Assembly: GCF_014198245.1 (NCBI RefSeq)
Contig: NZ_JACIHE010000010.1
Span: 1-64,000, forward strand
Source of the DNA: Bradyrhizobium sp. cir1
GTDB taxonomy: Bacteria > Pseudomonadota > Alphaproteobacteria > Rhizobiales > Xanthobacteraceae
Direction: 5' to 3'
DNA length: 64,000 bases
Numbering within the stretch: position 1 is the stretch's first letter; the number at the start of each line of letters is the position of its first letter. A program made the position numbers and the translations under genes. Below the pieces are notes generated by a model, which was not told where the DNA came from, made no database searches, and saw only the letters and a program-made list of their open reading frames with translations. Shown in pieces: positions 61,244 through 64,000 of this stretch.

Positions 61244-61542
61244 CGAAGAACATCGAGCCTCGCCACTACGACGTGATTCTGTCGCCGGTCGTGACCGAAA
61301 AGGCGACGATCGCCTCGGAGCACAACAAGGTGTTGTTCAAGGTGGCCGCGAAGGCGACCAAGCCGCAGATCAAGGAAGCGATCGAGAAGCTGTTCGACGT
61401 CAAGGTCAAGAGCGTCAACACGCTGGTCCGCAAGGGCAAGGTCAAGGCCTTCCGCGGTAATCTCGGCTCGCAGTCGAACAGCAAGCGCGCGATCGTGACC
61501 CTCGAAGAGGGCCACCGGATCGACGTCACCACCGGTCTGTAA
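61240..61542 (+). CDS. rplW: 50S ribosomal protein L23
   Basis: This 100-residue exit-tunnel protein is a docking site for trigger factor and SRP. YDVILSPVVTEKAT and KSVNTLVRKGKVKAFRG are typical. The ATGA overlap with rplD indicates coupled translation. Confidence 0.97.
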   Translation: MTKNIEPRHYDVILSPVVTEKATIASEHNKVLFKVAAKATKPQIKEAIEKLFDVKVKSVNTLVRKGKVKAFRGNLGSQSNSKRAIVTLEEGHRIDVTTGL

Positions 61543-61554
61543 GGTCGTACGACG

Positions 61555-62388
61555 ATGGCACTGAAGACATTCAATCCCACGACGCCGGGCCAGCGCCAGC
61601 TGGTGATGGTCGATCGTTCGGCCCTCTACAAGGGCAAGCCGCTGAAGGCGCTCACCGAGGGCAAGAAGTCCTCGGGCGGCCGCAACAACACCGGCCGCAT
61701 CACCGTGCGCTTCCGCGGCGGCGGTCACAAGCAGACGCTGCGCACCGTCGACTTCAAGCGTGAGAAGGTCGACGTTCCCGCGACCGTCGAGCGGCTGGAA
61801 TACGATCCGAACCGCACCGGCTTCATCGCACTGATCAAGTATCAGGACGGCGAGCAGGCCTACATCCTGGCGCCGCAGCGCCTGGCCGAGGGCGACACCA
61901 TCATCGCCGGCAACTATGTCGACGTGAAGCCGGGCAACGTGATGCCGCTCGGCAACATGCCGGTCGGCACGATCATCCACAACATCGAGGTCAAGATCGG
62001 GAAGGGCGGCCAGCTCGCCCGTTCTGCCGGCACCTACGCCCAGCTCGTCGGCCGCGACCAGGACTACGTGATCATCCGCCTGAACTCGGGCGAGCAGCGC
62101 CTGGTGCACGGCCGTTGCCGCGGCACGATCGGCGCGGTGTCGAACCCGGATCACATGAACACCTCGATCGGCAAGGCCGGTCGCAAGCGTTGGATGGGCC
62201 GTCGCCCGCACAACCGCGGTGTCGCGATGAACCCGATCGACCATCCGCACGGCGGTGGTGAAGGTCGGACCTCGGGCGGTCGCCACCCGGTCACCCCGTG
62301 GGGCAAGCCGACCAAGGGCAAGAAGACCCGCACCAACAAGTCGACCAACAAATTCATTCTCCTAAGCCGCCACAAGCGGAAGAAGTAA
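61555..62388 (+). CDS. rplB: 50S ribosomal protein L2
   Basis: This 277-residue core protein of the peptidyl transferase region has GRNNTGRITVRFRGGGHKQ near the N terminus and the catalytic-region stretch AMNPIDHPHGGGEGR with the conserved histidine. It lies 12 bases after rplW. Confidence 0.98.
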   Translation: MALKTFNPTTPGQRQLVMVDRSALYKGKPLKALTEGKKSSGGRNNTGRITVRFRGGGHKQTLRTVDFKREKVDVPATVERLEYDPNRTGFIALIKYQDGEQAYILAPQRLAEGDTIIAGNYVDVKPGNVMPLGNMPVGTIIHNIEVKIGKGGQLARSAGTYAQLVGRDQDYVIIRLNSGEQRLVHGRCRGTIGAVSNPDHMNTSIGKAGRKRWMGRRPHNRGVAMNPIDHPHGGGEGRTSGGRHPVTPWGKPTKGKKTRTNKSTNKFILLSRHKRKK

Positions 62389-62400
62389 GGAACGCCGGAC

Positions 62401-62679
62401 ATGGTTCGTTCAGTCTGGAAAGGCCCGTTCGTCGAGGGTTCTCTGCTCAAGAAGGCAGATGCCGCGCGCGCGTCCGGCCGTCACGACGTCATCAAGATCT
62501 GGAGCCGTCGCTCGACGATCCTGCCGCAGTTCGTCGGCCTGACCTTCGGCGTCTACAACGGTCAGAAGCACGTGCCGGTGGCGGTCAACGAGGAAATGGT
62601 CGGTCACAAGTTCGGCGAGTTCTCGCCGACCCGGACCTTCCATGGCCACTCCGGCGACAAGAAAGCCAAGAAGGCTTGA
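62401..62679 (+). CDS. rpsS: 30S ribosomal protein S19
   Basis: This 92-residue head protein has MVRSVWKGPFVEGSLL, the central KIWSRRSTILPQFVG and the end FSPTRTFHGHSGDKK. It lies 12 bases after rplB. Confidence 0.98.
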   Translation: MVRSVWKGPFVEGSLLKKADAARASGRHDVIKIWSRRSTILPQFVGLTFGVYNGQKHVPVAVNEEMVGHKFGEFSPTRTFHGHSGDKKAKKA

Positions 62680-62689
62680 GGATTAAACG

Positions 62690-63076
62690 ATGAGCAAACC
62701 TAAGCGCGAACGGTGCCTCGCCGACAACGAGGCCAAGGCGGTCGCCCGGATGCTGCGGGTGAGCCCGCAGAAGCTCAACCTGGTCGCCCAGCTCATTCGC
62801 GGCCGGAAGGCTTCCGCCGCGCTCGCCGACCTGCAGTTCTCGCGCAAGCGGATCGCGGTCGACGTGAAGAAGTGCCTGGAATCGGCGATCGCCAACGCCG
62901 AGAACAACCACGACCTCGACGTCGACGATCTCGTCGTGGCGCAGGCCTTCGTCGGCAATGGCCTCGTGATGAAGCGCTTCGCCGCCCGCGGCCGTGGCCG
63001 TTCGGGCCGTGTCTACAAACCATTTTCGCAGCTGACGATCATCGTTCGTCAGGTCGAAGCCGAAGCAGCGGCTTAA
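62690..63076 (+). CDS. rplV: 50S ribosomal protein L22
   Basis: This 128-residue exit-tunnel protein has VSPQKLNLVAQLIRG and the hairpin/tail KRFAARGRGRSGRVYKPFSQLTI. It lies 10 bases after rpsS. Confidence 0.98.
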   Translation: MSKPKRERCLADNEAKAVARMLRVSPQKLNLVAQLIRGRKASAALADLQFSRKRIAVDVKKCLESAIANAENNHDLDVDDLVVAQAFVGNGLVMKRFAARGRGRSGRVYKPFSQLTIIVRQVEAEAAA

Positions 63077-63094
63077 GGGACGCAGGAGAACACG

Positions 63095-63820
<726 letters not shown>

Positions 63821-63850
63821 GCCAGCACAGGAATTTGAGGGCTTAAAGCC

Positions 63851-64000
63851 ATGATGCAACCAAAGAAAACGAAGTTCCGGAAGGCGCATAAGGGCCGCAT
63901 CCACGGCGTTGCGTCTTCGGGCGCGACGTTGGCATTCGGCCAGTTCGGCCTGAAGGCGACCGAGCCTGAGCGCGTCACCGCGCGCCAGATCGAGGCCGCC
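63851..64000 (+). CDS. rplP: 50S ribosomal protein L16 (3' end outside the window)
   Basis: The first 50 codons are present and the window ends within the gene. MMQPKKTKFRKAHKGRIHG and GATLAFGQFGLKA identify L16, which organises the A-site region. ATG 63851 and ATG 63854 are adjacent; the first matches relatives. It continues the S10 operon. Confidence 0.97.
   Translation, partial: MMQPKKTKFRKAHKGRIHGVASSGATLAFGQFGLKATEPERVTARQIEAA

Overview
The window looks like chromosomal DNA of a GC-rich Rhizobiales alphaproteobacterium, most likely Bradyrhizobium or a close relative. The grounds are the alphaproteobacterial ribosomal/RNA-polymerase proteins, the gene order tRNA-Trp / secE-nusG-rplKA / rplJL / rpoBC / rpsLG-fusA-tuf / S10 operon, and several families of intergenic palindromic repeats that I recall from Bradyrhizobium genomes (recall, not searched).

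1-17 kb is a metabolic region. It opens with an MHS-type transporter, a zinc beta-keto acid cleavage enzyme, a second MFS carrier and a class III CoA-transferase. A small conserved-looking ORF and a RidA protein follow. Next come a TetR regulator divergent from an acyl-CoA dehydrogenase and a kinase-like APH protein (a split ACAD11/LvaA-LvaC arrangement), with two PsrA-box-like operators between them. The region ends with a NIPSNAP protein, ArgE, two SDRs, a histidine phosphatase and a class C beta-lactamase-like hydrolase. Gaps between transcription units here are filled with dispersed repeats; the most complex is a mosaic of about 900 bp upstream of argE.

17.07-36 kb: tRNA-Trp is followed at once by a carbohydrate cluster of about 18.7 kb that separates it from secE. 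Sixteen genes run leftward and three run rightward from a shared divergent promoter region. The cluster encodes four methyltransferases, a Gfo/Idh oxidoreductase, a WbuC-like cupin, the LIC12192-type 'sporadic carbohydrate cluster' protein with its 2OG-Fe(II) oxygenase partner, two DegT aminotransferases, a split transketolase, a kinase-like APH protein and a HAD hydrolase. It also encodes two epimerases, an HldE-like fusion with inverted domain order, a SIS sugar-phosphate isomerase and an LPG-synthase-like membrane protein. Together these could make a nucleotide-activated higher-carbon (heptose/octose-like) amino or branched sugar. No glycosyltransferase, Wzx or Wzy is recognisable. This is the best candidate for an undescribed system.

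36-64 kb is core information processing: secE-nusG-rplK-rplA, a D-2-hydroxyacid dehydrogenase, rplJ-rplL-rpoB-rpoC with a strong terminator, then rpsL-rpsG-fusA-tuf and rpsJ-rplC-rplD-rplW-rplB-rpsS-rplV-rpsC-rplP (cut by the window end). Between rpoC and rpsL lies an accessory module: an FAD-oxidoreductase/SAM-methyltransferase fusion, an ABC exporter with very acidic tails at both ends, and the frameshifted remnant of another FAD oxidoreductase.
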